Shown piece after piece: positions 28,441 through 37,285 of a stretch of DNA of 64,000 bases. A program made the translations under genes and the position numbers. A model generated the notes under the pieces. It saw only the letters and a list, made by a program, of their open reading frames with translations, did not search any database and had not been told where the DNA came from. The DNA lies in NCBI GenBank assembly GCA_913057175.1, contig CAJXNP010000002.1, forward strand, positions 310,001-374,000. The letters run 5' to 3'. Origin of the DNA: an uncultured Cytophagales bacterium (GTDB taxonomy: Bacteria > Bacteroidota > Bacteroidia > Cytophagales > Cyclobacteriaceae). Every line of letters starts with the position of its first letter. Position 1 is the first letter of the stretch.

Positions 28441-29550
28441 TTGAGTAAAAACAAAGACATAGAAACTGATAAGTCGATTGTGGAGAAGGATGAAATCGAT
28501 TTGGTAGAGGTTGCTAAAACTATTTGGGTAAACAAGAAAACAATTCTTAAATCGACATTAGTGGTCTTTACATTAGGTTTGATTGTTGCGTTTGGCTCTG
28601 GTGTTGAGTATGAAGCTTCTTGTAAAATACTAGCAGATAATCAGGAAGGGGCAATCCCAAATCTTGGTGGAATTAGCGGATTGGCAGGTTTAGCCGGAAT
28701 AAATCTAAATACCGGAGGTCAGGGTTCAATAAGCCCAGATTTATATCCTGAAATTGTACAAAGTTTACCCTTCCAATTAAATGCTTTAAATAAAGAACTA
28801 ACATTTGAAAACCAAGATACTACTGTTTCATCTTATTTTTATTTTAAAGAATTGGGATCCCCATCTCTTTTTGGGTATATATTAGGTTATACACTAGGTT
28901 TACCAGGAAAAATAAAAAGTTTGTTTAAGGAGAATTCCAATGACAAAATTACAAATAATGAAGAAGGTGGTATCTTAAGATTAACAGAAGAAGATTATAG
29001 ATTAATTAAAAGATTTAGGAAAAAAATTGAAGTAGAGGTAGATCAAAAAACTGGTATTATTTCAGTGACAACCGAAATGCCTGATCCAATGGCAGCCGCA
29101 GAGTTGACACAAGTTTGTGTTGATTTATTACAGGAACATGTGATTAATTACAAAATTAGTAAGGCACAAGAGAATCTGAAATTTGTAAAAGAGAGATGGG
29201 TAGAGGCCAGACAAAGATTTCAAAACGCACAAGAGAATCTGGCATTGTTTAATGATAGAAATCAAAATGTCATTGCTGCCAGAGCACAAACAGAACAGCA
29301 ACGTCTTCAATATGAGTATAATTTGGCTTTTGAAGTCTATCAAGGATTGGCGACTCAACTCGAGCAAGCAGAGATAAAAGTGAAGGAAGATACACCTGTA
29401 TTTACAATCGTAGAACCAGTTAATATACCAATTGAAAAGAGTAGACCTAAAAGGAAACTTATTGCAATCATCAGCATACTGTTAGGAATCTTTTTAGGAA
29501 TAGGAATAATATTTCTAAAACATTTTATTTCATTATTTAAAAAATTGTAA
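28441..29550 (+). CDS. Wzz-like chain-length determinant
   Basis: 369 residues from TTG 28441. Transmembrane segment 1 around residues 38-58 (STLVVFTLGLIVAFGSGV), a periplasmic region with a helical part near the end (FVKERWVEARQRFQNAQENL), and transmembrane segment 2 near 340-360 (IAIISILLGIFLGIGIIFL) preceded by the proline-containing EKSRPKRK. This is the PCP topology that sets polymer length with Wzy. No tyrosine kinase domain is fused. The stop overlaps the next start by 1 bp. Composition becomes clearly more AT-rich from here on. Confidence 0.85.
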   Translation: MSKNKDIETDKSIVEKDEIDLVEVAKTIWVNKKTILKSTLVVFTLGLIVAFGSGVEYEASCKILADNQEGAIPNLGGISGLAGLAGINLNTGGQGSISPDLYPEIVQSLPFQLNALNKELTFENQDTTVSSYFYFKELGSPSLFGYILGYTLGLPGKIKSLFKENSNDKITNNEEGGILRLTEEDYRLIKRFRKKIEVEVDQKTGIISVTTEMPDPMAAAELTQVCVDLLQEHVINYKISKAQENLKFVKERWVEARQRFQNAQENLALFNDRNQNVIAARAQTEQQRLQYEYNLAFEVYQGLATQLEQAEIKVKEDTPVFTIVEPVNIPIEKSRPKRKLIAIISILLGIFLGIGIIFLKHFISLFKKL

Positions 29551-30824
29551 TGGACAATATTGATTATTCAACAACAACGATTGCTGTTATAGGTTTAGGC
29601 TACGTTGGCCTGCCATTAGCCGTTGAATTTGGGAAACACAGAAAAGTAATTGGGTTTGATATTAATAAAACTCGTATTCAGGAACTCTCGAATGGACATG
29701 ACCGCACGCAAGAAGTTGATAAGGAAGAACTTAAAAATGCTAAACATCTTTCATTTACAATGGAAAATAAAAATTTGAAAGATGCACAAATTTTTATAAT
29801 AACAGTACCTACACCTGTTGATGAATTTAAAAAACCCAATCTAACCCCTTTAATAAAAGCCAGTGAAACTGTTGGTGCAGTATTAAAGCAAAACGATATA
29901 GTGATTTACGAATCCACAGTATATCCAGGAGTGACTGAAGAGATTTGCGTTCCAATTCTGGAGCAAATTTCAAAATTGAAATTCAATACTGATTTCTATT
30001 GTGGATATTCCCCGGAAAGAATTAATCCTGGAGATAAAGTCCACACCTTGACTAAAATTAAAAAAGTTACCTCAGGTAGTAATCCTGAAATCGCGAAACA
30101 TATAAATTCACTTTATGGAGAAATAATCGAGGCGGGGACACATATCGCGCCATCTATTAAAGTTGCTGAAGCAGCAAAGGTAATTGAAAATGCTCAAAGA
30201 GATATAAATATTGCCTTTGTTAATGAGCTAGCTCTAATATTTGATAGAATGGGTATTGATACAAATGATGTTTTGGATGCTGCCTGCACAAAATGGAATT
30301 TTTTAAACTTCAGACCTGGTTTGGTCGGCGGACATTGCATTGGCGTAGATCCATATTACCTAACTCACAAAGCTGAAGCATTAGGGTATCATCCGCAGGT
30401 TATTTTATCGGGAAGAAGAATTAATGATAATATGGGTACTTTTGTAGCAAATCAAGTAGTTAAATTATTAGTTAAGAAAGGACATGCTGTCAGGAATGCA
30501 AAAGCCCTAATTCTTGGAATTACTTTTAAAGAAAACTGTCCGGATATAAGAAATAGTCGCTCAATTGATGTGATAAACGAATTAAAAGGATTTGGCATTG
30601 ATATCCATGTTTACGACCCTTACGCGGATCCAAAAGAAGTATATGATGAATATGGAATACAACTTGAAAATGATTATGGAAGCGGATATGACCTGATCGT
30701 TTTAACTGTTAGCCATCAACCATTTGATAAAATTAATCTTGAATCGTTAAAAAGAGGCAAAGATACGGTAATATTTGATGTTAAAAATTATTTAAAAAGA
30801 GACCTAATTACTTCGAGATTATAA
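29550..30824 (+). CDS. Nucleotide-sugar 6-dehydrogenase (WbpA-role candidate), copy 2
   Basis: 424 residues with the same architecture as the gene at 25166: GLGYVGLPLAVEFG (15-28), YCGYSPERINPGDK and catalytic Cys263 in GGHCIGVDPYYL. Most core residues are identical, yet the codons differ at many third positions, so the copies are old or separately acquired. Being directly upstream of the WbpE-, WbpD- and WbpB-like genes, it is the likely enzyme making UDP-GlcNAc uronic acid for that pathway. It shares 1 bp with both neighbours. Confidence 0.88.
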   Translation: MDNIDYSTTTIAVIGLGYVGLPLAVEFGKHRKVIGFDINKTRIQELSNGHDRTQEVDKEELKNAKHLSFTMENKNLKDAQIFIITVPTPVDEFKKPNLTPLIKASETVGAVLKQNDIVIYESTVYPGVTEEICVPILEQISKLKFNTDFYCGYSPERINPGDKVHTLTKIKKVTSGSNPEIAKHINSLYGEIIEAGTHIAPSIKVAEAAKVIENAQRDINIAFVNELALIFDRMGIDTNDVLDAACTKWNFLNFRPGLVGGHCIGVDPYYLTHKAEALGYHPQVILSGRRINDNMGTFVANQVVKLLVKKGHAVRNAKALILGITFKENCPDIRNSRSIDVINELKGFGIDIHVYDPYADPKEVYDEYGIQLENDYGSGYDLIVLTVSHQPFDKINLESLKRGKDTVIFDVKNYLKRDLITSRL

Positions 30825-31960
30825 TGGCGGATAGCAAAATTCAAATGGTTGATTTACGCAATCAATATCTTAATATAAAAGATGAAATTGATTCTGCTAT
30901 CAATGGGGTTCTAAATAACACCTCCTTTATACAAGGACCTAATGTCAAAGAGCTGGAAGGAAATTTGGCTAATTATACACTGGCAAAAAAGGTTGTTTCA
31001 TGTGGCAATGGAACTGATGCACTACAAATTTCAATGATGGCATTGGGTTTTCAACAAGATGATGAAATAATTTTACCCGCACATACTTATGTAGCTACAG
31101 CAGAAGTTATTGCTCTTTTGAAATTGAGACCAATTTTTGTAGATGTTAACTACAACACTTTTAATCTCGATTTAAATAAAATAAAAGATCGGATCACACC
31201 TAAAACTAAGGCTATTGTTCCGGTACATTTATATGGCCAATGTGCAGAAATGGAAGAGCTCCTTTCAGTTTCAAAGGAACATAATCTTAAAATAATAGAA
31301 GATACAGCGCAGGCTATTGGTGCAAAATATACCTTCAGTGATGGTACTACAAAAATGGCCGGAACTATGGGTGATATAGGATGTTTATCTTTTTTTCCAT
31401 CTAAAAACTTAGGGTGCTATGGCGATGGCGGAGCTATGTTATTTAACAATTTGGAGTTAGCTAATAAAGCTAAAATGATCTCAAACCATGGACAGCAAAC
31501 TAAATATAAGCATGATCTGGTAGGTTGTAATTCTCGTCTTGACACGCTTCAAGCAGCGATATTGAATGTTAAATTGAAATATCTTGATGAGTATATTCAA
31601 AAGAGACAAATCGTTGCAAGAAAATATAATGAGGCATTTGGCGATATTGATGAGATTTTAATCCCAGAAGTTATTGAAGCTTCCTCACATGTTTATCATC
31701 AATATACAATAAGAGTGGTGGGGATAGACAGAGACGAGCTTAAAAATAGGTTACAGGAAAAAGGAATTCCAAGTATGATTTATTATCCTATACCCTTACA
31801 TCTTCAAAAGGCTTTTAGAAGTAATGAATTTCCAGAAGGATCTCTTCCCATTACAGAAAAGCTATCAAAGCAAGTTCTTTCGCTACCTATTCACACGGAA
31901 ATGAAAGATGAACATCAAACCTTTATTATTGAAACAATATTGAAAACTATTAAAGGATAA
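30824..31960 (+). CDS. wbpE: DegT/DnrJ/EryC1/StrS aminotransferase, WbpE-like
   Basis: 378 residues. Family motifs: CGNGTDALQI, PAHTYVATAEVI, EDTAQAIGAKY and the PLP lysine K194 in SFFPSKNLGCYGDGGAM. With the neighbours at 31969 and 32541 it fits the step that aminates C3 of UDP-3-keto-GlcNAc uronic acid using glutamate. The alternative is amination of the dTDP-4-keto sugar from RmlB, but the gene order favours the Wbp role. The ATG overlaps the upstream stop by 1 bp. Confidence 0.85.
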   Translation: MADSKIQMVDLRNQYLNIKDEIDSAINGVLNNTSFIQGPNVKELEGNLANYTLAKKVVSCGNGTDALQISMMALGFQQDDEIILPAHTYVATAEVIALLKLRPIFVDVNYNTFNLDLNKIKDRITPKTKAIVPVHLYGQCAEMEELLSVSKEHNLKIIEDTAQAIGAKYTFSDGTTKMAGTMGDIGCLSFFPSKNLGCYGDGGAMLFNNLELANKAKMISNHGQQTKYKHDLVGCNSRLDTLQAAILNVKLKYLDEYIQKRQIVARKYNEAFGDIDEILIPEVIEASSHVYHQYTIRVVGIDRDELKNRLQEKGIPSMIYYPIPLHLQKAFRSNEFPEGSLPITEKLSKQVLSLPIHTEMKDEHQTFIIETILKTIKG

Positions 31961-31968
31961 AAAATTAA

Positions 31969-32538
31969 ATGGATTTTTTTGCCCATGAAACAGCAGTAAT
32001 TGATGAAAACTGTCAAATAGGTCACGGAACTAAAATTTGGCACTTTTCACATATTATGACAAAGTGCATTATTGGTGAAAATTGCAATATTGGCCAAAAT
32101 GTTGTTGTCTCTCCAGACGTGGTACTTGGTAATAACGTTAAGGTGCAAAACAATGTCTCAATTTATACAGGTGTAATTTGTGAAGATGATGTTTTTCTTG
32201 GCCCGTCCATGGTTTTTACAAATGTAACAAATCCCAGAAGTGCTATAAACAGAAGAGGACAATATGAAAGAACGGTAGTTAAAAAGGGAGCTTCCATCGG
32301 TGCCAATGCCACAGTAGTTTGTGGACATGATATAGGGGAATATGCATTTATAGGAGCAGGGGCAGTAATCACAAAGAATGTTTTACCATATGCTCTTGTT
32401 GTTGGCAATCCTGCCAGACAAATCGGTTGGATGAGTGAATATGGACAAAGATTACAATTTGATCTTAACGGTACAGCCGTCTGTCCTGAAAGTGGTGAAA
32501 AGTATGTACTTAAAAATAATGAAGTAAAAAAATCATAA
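31969..32538 (+). CDS. wbpD: Left-handed beta-helix N-acetyltransferase, WbpD-like
   Basis: 189 residues of hexapeptide repeats (for example [38 protein letters not shown]) with the catalytic-type histidine in WHFSHI and the loop [14 protein letters not shown]. This matches the WbpD/WlbB enzymes that acetylate the C3 amino group of UDP-GlcNAc3N uronic acid from acetyl-CoA. The homotrimeric beta-helix is expected. It lies 8 bp after the aminotransferase and 2 bp before the oxidoreductase. Confidence 0.87.
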   Translation: MDFFAHETAVIDENCQIGHGTKIWHFSHIMTKCIIGENCNIGQNVVVSPDVVLGNNVKVQNNVSIYTGVICEDDVFLGPSMVFTNVTNPRSAINRRGQYERTVVKKGASIGANATVVCGHDIGEYAFIGAGAVITKNVLPYALVVGNPARQIGWMSEYGQRLQFDLNGTAVCPESGEKYVLKNNEVKKS

Positions 32539-32540
32539 AT

Positions 32541-33509
32541 ATGAAAAACTTTGCCCTTATAGGTGCAGCAGGATATATCGCCCCGAGACACATGAAAGCT
32601 ATCAAAGAAACCAACAACAATCTAATTGTTGCCCTGGACAAGTTTGATTGTGTCGGTGTCATAGATAGTTATTTTCCTGATGCTGATTTTTTTGTAGAGT
32701 TTGAACGATTTGATAGACATATAGAGAAACTTAAATACGAAAAAAATATTCATCTTCATTATATCAGCATTTGTACTCCCAACTATTTACACGATGCGCA
32801 TATCAGAATGGCATTAAGGCGAGGATCCGATGCTATTTGTGAAAAACCTTTGGTGCTCAACCCCTGGAATATTGAGAAATTAGCAAATATTGAGAAAGAT
32901 ACTGGCAAAAAAATTTGGAACATCCTCCAATTGAGAGTTCACCCAAGCATTATTGAGCTTAAGGAAAAAGTACAAAATAGTCCAAAGGATAAAGTTTACG
33001 ATGTTGATCTAACATATTTAACAAGTCGAGGACATTGGTATTTTACATCCTGGAAAGGTGATATAAGTAAGTCAGGTGGTATTGCCACCAATATTGGTGT
33101 TCATTTCTATGATATGCTTTCCTGGATTTTCGGAAATGTCAAAGAAAACATTGTACATGTTCATACGCATGACCGTGCTTCCGGGTATTTAGAGTTTGAA
33201 AAAGCGAGGGTTCGATGGTTCCTATCCATAAACTATGATGTAATACCTGATGAGATAAAGTCAAACGGCCAACGGACATATAGGTCAATTAAAATTGAGG
33301 GTGAGGAACTCGAATTTAGTGGTGGTTTTACCGATCTGCACACAATTTCTTATCAAGGAATTTTAAATTCTCAGGGGTTTGGTATTGATGAGACCAAACA
33401 AGCGATCGAGATTGTACATGATATCCGTCATAAAGAGCCGATAGGGTTAAAAGGTGATTACCATCCTTTTGCAATGAAACCAACATCTAGTCATCCTTTT
33501 GAGATATAA
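32541..33509 (+). CDS. wbpB: Gfo/Idh/MocA oxidoreductase, WbpB/WlbA-like
   Basis: 322 residues. ALIGAAGYIAPRHMKAIK at the N-terminus, DSYFPDADFFVEFERFDRH, YISICTPNYLHDAHIRMAL and CEKPLVLNPWNIE closely match the WlbA/WbpB family, which oxidises C3 of UDP-GlcNAc uronic acid and regenerates NAD through 2-oxoglutarate. The Lys of CEKPL and the His in NIGVHFYDML are the expected catalytic residues. This gene closes the four-gene WbpA-E-D-B block. Confidence 0.92.
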   Translation: MKNFALIGAAGYIAPRHMKAIKETNNNLIVALDKFDCVGVIDSYFPDADFFVEFERFDRHIEKLKYEKNIHLHYISICTPNYLHDAHIRMALRRGSDAICEKPLVLNPWNIEKLANIEKDTGKKIWNILQLRVHPSIIELKEKVQNSPKDKVYDVDLTYLTSRGHWYFTSWKGDISKSGGIATNIGVHFYDMLSWIFGNVKENIVHVHTHDRASGYLEFEKARVRWFLSINYDVIPDEIKSNGQRTYRSIKIEGEELEFSGGFTDLHTISYQGILNSQGFGIDETKQAIEIVHDIRHKEPIGLKGDYHPFAMKPTSSHPFEI

Positions 33510-33785
33510 TTCAATTATTATAGATAAATCCGAGACTCGCAGATTTGTCATAAAAATTTATGATAGTTGTTTCAATTTGCAAATCAGAAAACTAAGCAAG
33601 ACTTCTTTTCACACACACAGAAATTAAGAGTTACTGCCTATGAATTTTTATCAATCAAAGTATTTCATCATATGCTTGCAATAATGAAAAAGAAACAACT
33701 ATAATCAAAGAATTAAATGTGATTGGGTAAGAAATGAAGAAGATGTTTGATTTTGAATTAAAGATATTATTTGACTTGTTATTAA
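33510..33785. other. Intergenic gap between wbpB and wzx
   Basis: 276 AT-rich bases with no convincing ORF. Near 33530 there is an interrupted dyad (AAATC-CGAG-A-CTCG-CA-GATTT) and no TAnnTTTG promoter element. It may be scar sequence at a cassette boundary. Confidence 0.4.
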
Positions 33786-35051
33786 ATGTTTAAAAGAGTT
33801 TTTAACTCAAACCTTTCTAGCTATCAGTCTAATATACTAAAGCTGATGTCAGGAACCTTTCTGGCACAATTAATTCCGTTAATAGTCGCACCCATATTAA
33901 CCAGGTTGTATACTCCGGTAGATTTCGGTGTCTATGGTACTCTTAGTGCTTTAATCGCCCTTCTTACTATTTTTTCAACAGGTAAATACGAGCTAGCTTT
34001 AAATATTCCTTCCAATTTAAAAGAAGTTAAGTCGTTGATTATCCTGTCATTGATACTTTCAGTAATAACTTGTGTTTTTATTTCTGCTTTAAGTTTATTT
34101 TTTGATTTGAACCAAATTTTAAACCTTGACAACACTACTCCAAATGGTTTTATCCTACTGGTTATTTGCTTATCTGTTTTAGTTAATGGAATCAACTTAT
34201 GTTTTAGATACCTATCAAACAGAACGAGGTATTTCTCAATCGTGGCAAGGAGCCAGATATTAAACTCCCTGGCATCAGGTGCAAGTAAAATAAGTCTAGG
34301 GTACATGGGTTTAACAGCATTGTCTCTTAATACAGGTGATATTGTAGGCGCATTTATTGGATTAGCCAGCTATTTCCGGAAATACAAAAATAAAGTCTTC
34401 CGTATTTTTATTGGATTCGATATTAAATCAATAAAGTCAGTCGCCTATAAGTATAGAGATTTTCCAATTTATCAAACTTTAAATTCTGGTGTGGTTAGGA
34501 TGATATCATATGCACCAATTCTTATTTTTTCGCAGTACTATGGAGTCGCAATTGTTGGATTTTACGAACTTTCAATAAGAATATTAAATAGACCTCTTGT
34601 TGTCTTCACAACAGCTGTAACAGATGTTTATCGAGAGGAAGTTGTCAAAGAGATCAAGCAGTATGGCAGTGCAAAGCACATTTTTCTTAAAACATTCAAA
34701 GGTCTGCTGCTATTATCAATTTTACCATTCGTAATTTTATTCCTTTTTGCACATGATTTGTTTACATTAATTTTTGGTGAAGAGTGGCTTTTTAGTGGAT
34801 CAATTACTATAGCTCTCATACCTTTGTATTGGTCAAGGTTTATCGTTTCCCCCCTAACATATGTATTTATCGTGGTAAACAAGCAAAAAGAAGCTGCAGT
34901 ATGGAATACAACTATATCTTTGATTAGCGTAGCTATTTTATTTACTGGTTCCTATCTTCAATTAGACGTAACTAAGACGCTTCTTATTTTTTCGTTAATC
35001 TATCTAATTTATTATATACTTCTTTTTTTACGATCTTATAAAATTGCATAA
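33786..35051 (+). CDS. Wzx-type polysaccharide flippase
   Basis: 421 residues, about 12 hydrophobic segments, with the MATE/Wzx N-terminus LMSGTFLAQLIPLIVAPIL followed by TRLYTPVDFGVYGTL, the common polysaccharide-synthase signature. It flips undecaprenyl-linked repeat units across the inner membrane. Low overall conservation is normal for Wzx. The next glycosyltransferase begins 2 bp downstream. Confidence 0.85.
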   Translation: MFKRVFNSNLSSYQSNILKLMSGTFLAQLIPLIVAPILTRLYTPVDFGVYGTLSALIALLTIFSTGKYELALNIPSNLKEVKSLIILSLILSVITCVFISALSLFFDLNQILNLDNTTPNGFILLVICLSVLVNGINLCFRYLSNRTRYFSIVARSQILNSLASGASKISLGYMGLTALSLNTGDIVGAFIGLASYFRKYKNKVFRIFIGFDIKSIKSVAYKYRDFPIYQTLNSGVVRMISYAPILIFSQYYGVAIVGFYELSIRILNRPLVVFTTAVTDVYREEVVKEIKQYGSAKHIFLKTFKGLLLLSILPFVILFLFAHDLFTLIFGEEWLFSGSITIALIPLYWSRFIVSPLTYVFIVVNKQKEAAVWNTTISLISVAILFTGSYLQLDVTKTLLIFSLIYLIYYILLFLRSYKIA

Positions 35052-35053
35052 CT

Positions 35054-36190
35054 ATGAAAAAAGTTTTGATAATATGTTACAGCCCTTTGCATCGAGATCC
35101 GAGAGTTTTAACACAAATTGATGCTCTTAAAAACAATTATAAAGTAATATGTGCTGGCTACACTGATCCAAAAATAGATGGTGTTGAATTCCACAATTTG
35201 ATAATGCCAAAAAGAAATTTCGTGGAGAAGTTAGCAAAACCATTTCTTATCTTACTAAGGCAAACCAATACAGTCTACTGGAGTGAAGCAAGCATAAGAA
35301 ATTACAATGTTTTAAGTGATTTAAACTATGTTGATGTAGTTATTTCGAATGAATTGAATATTCTACTCTTAGGATTAAAACTAAAAGATAAGTACAAATC
35401 AAAATTAATTTTAGATGCGCATGAATATTATCCGGGTATTGAACTGGGAAAAGGCCTGAAATATTTGATTAATAAGCTTTACCATCACCAAGTAATTGCC
35501 AAATATTTCAAAAAAGCCGATATGATTACGACCATTGGAGAAGGAATAAGAGATTTATATAAAAAAAACTTTAAAATTGATTCAGAGGTCGTTATGAATT
35601 TACCAGCTTTTATTAATCAAGAAATAAGTGAAAATAAAGGCAAAATCAAGATTGTTCACCACGGAAATGCAATGCCAAAAAGGAAATTGGAAAGAATGAT
35701 TGAGATGATGAGATATTTAAAAGACAATTATAGCTTAACTTTTTATTTAATGGTGCATGACAAATATCAAAAGTATTTTAAACAACTGAAACAAAAAGCA
35801 AATACTATAAATAAAGAAATTTATTTTAATGAAGCCGTTCCGACAAATGAGATCCCGTATGAGTTGAATAAATATGATATCGGTTTATATATTCTTCCTC
35901 CTACCAGTTTAAACAACAAGTTTGCCCTGCCCAATAAATTGTTCGAGTTTATACAAGCCAGATTAGCAGTTGCAATTGGACCCTCTCCTGAAATGAAAAG
36001 AATAGTACAAAAATATAGTGTCGGTATTGTATCTCATAAATTTACTTCAAAATCGATGGCCGACGAGATAATGAAAATTGATAGAGATGATATTAAAAAA
36101 TTTAAGGAAAATTCAAATAAAACTGCTAAGGTTCTTAATTCTGGAGAATTAAAAAAAATGTGGTTGAATTTGGTTAGTGACTTATTATAA
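35054..36190 (+). CDS. GT-B glycosyltransferase, family 4-like
   Basis: 378 residues: N-terminal Rossmann-like lobe beginning VLIICYSPLHRDPRVLTQI, and a C-terminal lobe with KIVHHGNAMPKRKLERMIEM and NKYDIGLYILPP followed by NKLFEFIQARLAVAIG. The E of KLFEF fits the EX7E-like region of GT4 retaining enzymes. It is cytoplasmic and adds a sugar to the lipid-linked repeat unit; donor and acceptor are unknown. Confidence 0.8.
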   Translation: MKKVLIICYSPLHRDPRVLTQIDALKNNYKVICAGYTDPKIDGVEFHNLIMPKRNFVEKLAKPFLILLRQTNTVYWSEASIRNYNVLSDLNYVDVVISNELNILLLGLKLKDKYKSKLILDAHEYYPGIELGKGLKYLINKLYHHQVIAKYFKKADMITTIGEGIRDLYKKNFKIDSEVVMNLPAFINQEISENKGKIKIVHHGNAMPKRKLERMIEMMRYLKDNYSLTFYLMVHDKYQKYFKQLKQKANTINKEIYFNEAVPTNEIPYELNKYDIGLYILPPTSLNNKFALPNKLFEFIQARLAVAIGPSPEMKRIVQKYSVGIVSHKFTSKSMADEIMKIDRDDIKKFKENSNKTAKVLNSGELKKMWLNLVSDLL

Positions 36191-36199
36191 TATAACAAT

Positions 36200-37285
36200 A
36201 TGAAAATTCTAACTATAATTGGCGCGAGACCCCAGTTTATCAAAGCAGCTTCCATATCAAGAAAAATCCAAGAATACAATGATATTAAAGAAGTCATACT
36301 ACATACGGGACAACACTATGACAAAAATATGTCAAAATTATTCTTTGATGAACTAGGAATCAAAAAACCTAAATATAACCTTAATATAATTTCGGATCGC
36401 CACGGTGAACAAACGGGTAAAATGTTAATAGGTATTGAGGAAGTAATAACTGATGAATCTCCAGATTGGGTACTGGTGTATGGAGATACAAATTCTACTT
36501 TAGCCGGAGCACTTAGTGCATCAAAAATACATGTTCCTATTGCCCATGTAGAAGCAGGCCTAAGATCCTTTAACAAAAAAATGCCGGAAGAAATTAATAG
36601 AGTGATTACAGACCATGTTAGTGAAGCTTTATTTACTCCAACTAAGATTGCAACAAATAATCTGATTGCTGAAGGTATTGCAAATCACCGAATTATTGAA
36701 GTTGGAGATGTTATGTATGATGTTACACTATTATTTAGCGATATTGCTCAAAACCAATCTAAAATATTTAAGAAAATTAATCGTGGGAAAGATTATATAT
36801 TATGTACAATCCATAGAGCAGAAAATACAGATAATCCAACTAGACTACTAAAAATTTTTGATCAACTTGAGATCGTTTCTTCAAAATATCCCGTTGTTAT
36901 TCCGCTCCACCCAAGAACAAAAAATAAGCTAAAATCAATAAAATTTGACTTTTCATGCAGCAATATTCAATTTATTGAACCGGTTGGTTATTTAGACATG
37001 CTTAATTTAGAGAAAAATTCACTATTAATTATAACCGACTCAGGAGGGATACAAAAAGAGGCCTATTTTCATCAAATCCCCTGCATAACATTAAGGCAGG
37101 AAACTGAATGGCAAGAATTGGTAGAAGCTGGATATAACAAATTAGCACTAAATGATAACACCCCTCTTATAGATATTCTTGATCAAATGATACAATTAAA
37201 TTTTAAAAATGATATCAAATTTTATGGAGATGGAAATTCTGCTGAGAAAATAATTAATAATATAGTAGCCTGGAAAAATGATTGA
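36200..37285 (+). CDS. wbpI: UDP-N-acetylglucosamine 2-epimerase-type enzyme, WbpI-like
   Basis: 361 residues: TIIGARPQFIKAA, LHTGQHYDKNMSKLFF, VYGDTNSTLAGALSA, HVEAGLRSFNKKMPEEINR, CTIHRAENTDN and TDSGGIQKEAYF. These are the non-hydrolysing 2-epimerase motifs (WecB/WbpI). Given the WbpA-E-D-B block upstream it most likely epimerises UDP-GlcNAc3NAc uronic acid to the ManNAc3NAc form; plain UDP-ManNAc formation is the alternative. Its TGA directly abuts the stop of the convergent gene. Confidence 0.8.
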   Translation: MKILTIIGARPQFIKAASISRKIQEYNDIKEVILHTGQHYDKNMSKLFFDELGIKKPKYNLNIISDRHGEQTGKMLIGIEEVITDESPDWVLVYGDTNSTLAGALSASKIHVPIAHVEAGLRSFNKKMPEEINRVITDHVSEALFTPTKIATNNLIAEGIANHRIIEVGDVMYDVTLLFSDIAQNQSKIFKKINRGKDYILCTIHRAENTDNPTRLLKIFDQLEIVSSKYPVVIPLHPRTKNKLKSIKFDFSCSNIQFIEPVGYLDMLNLEKNSLLIITDSGGIQKEAYFHQIPCITLRQETEWQELVEAGYNKLALNDNTPLIDILDQMIQLNFKNDIKFYGDGNSAEKIINNIVAWKND

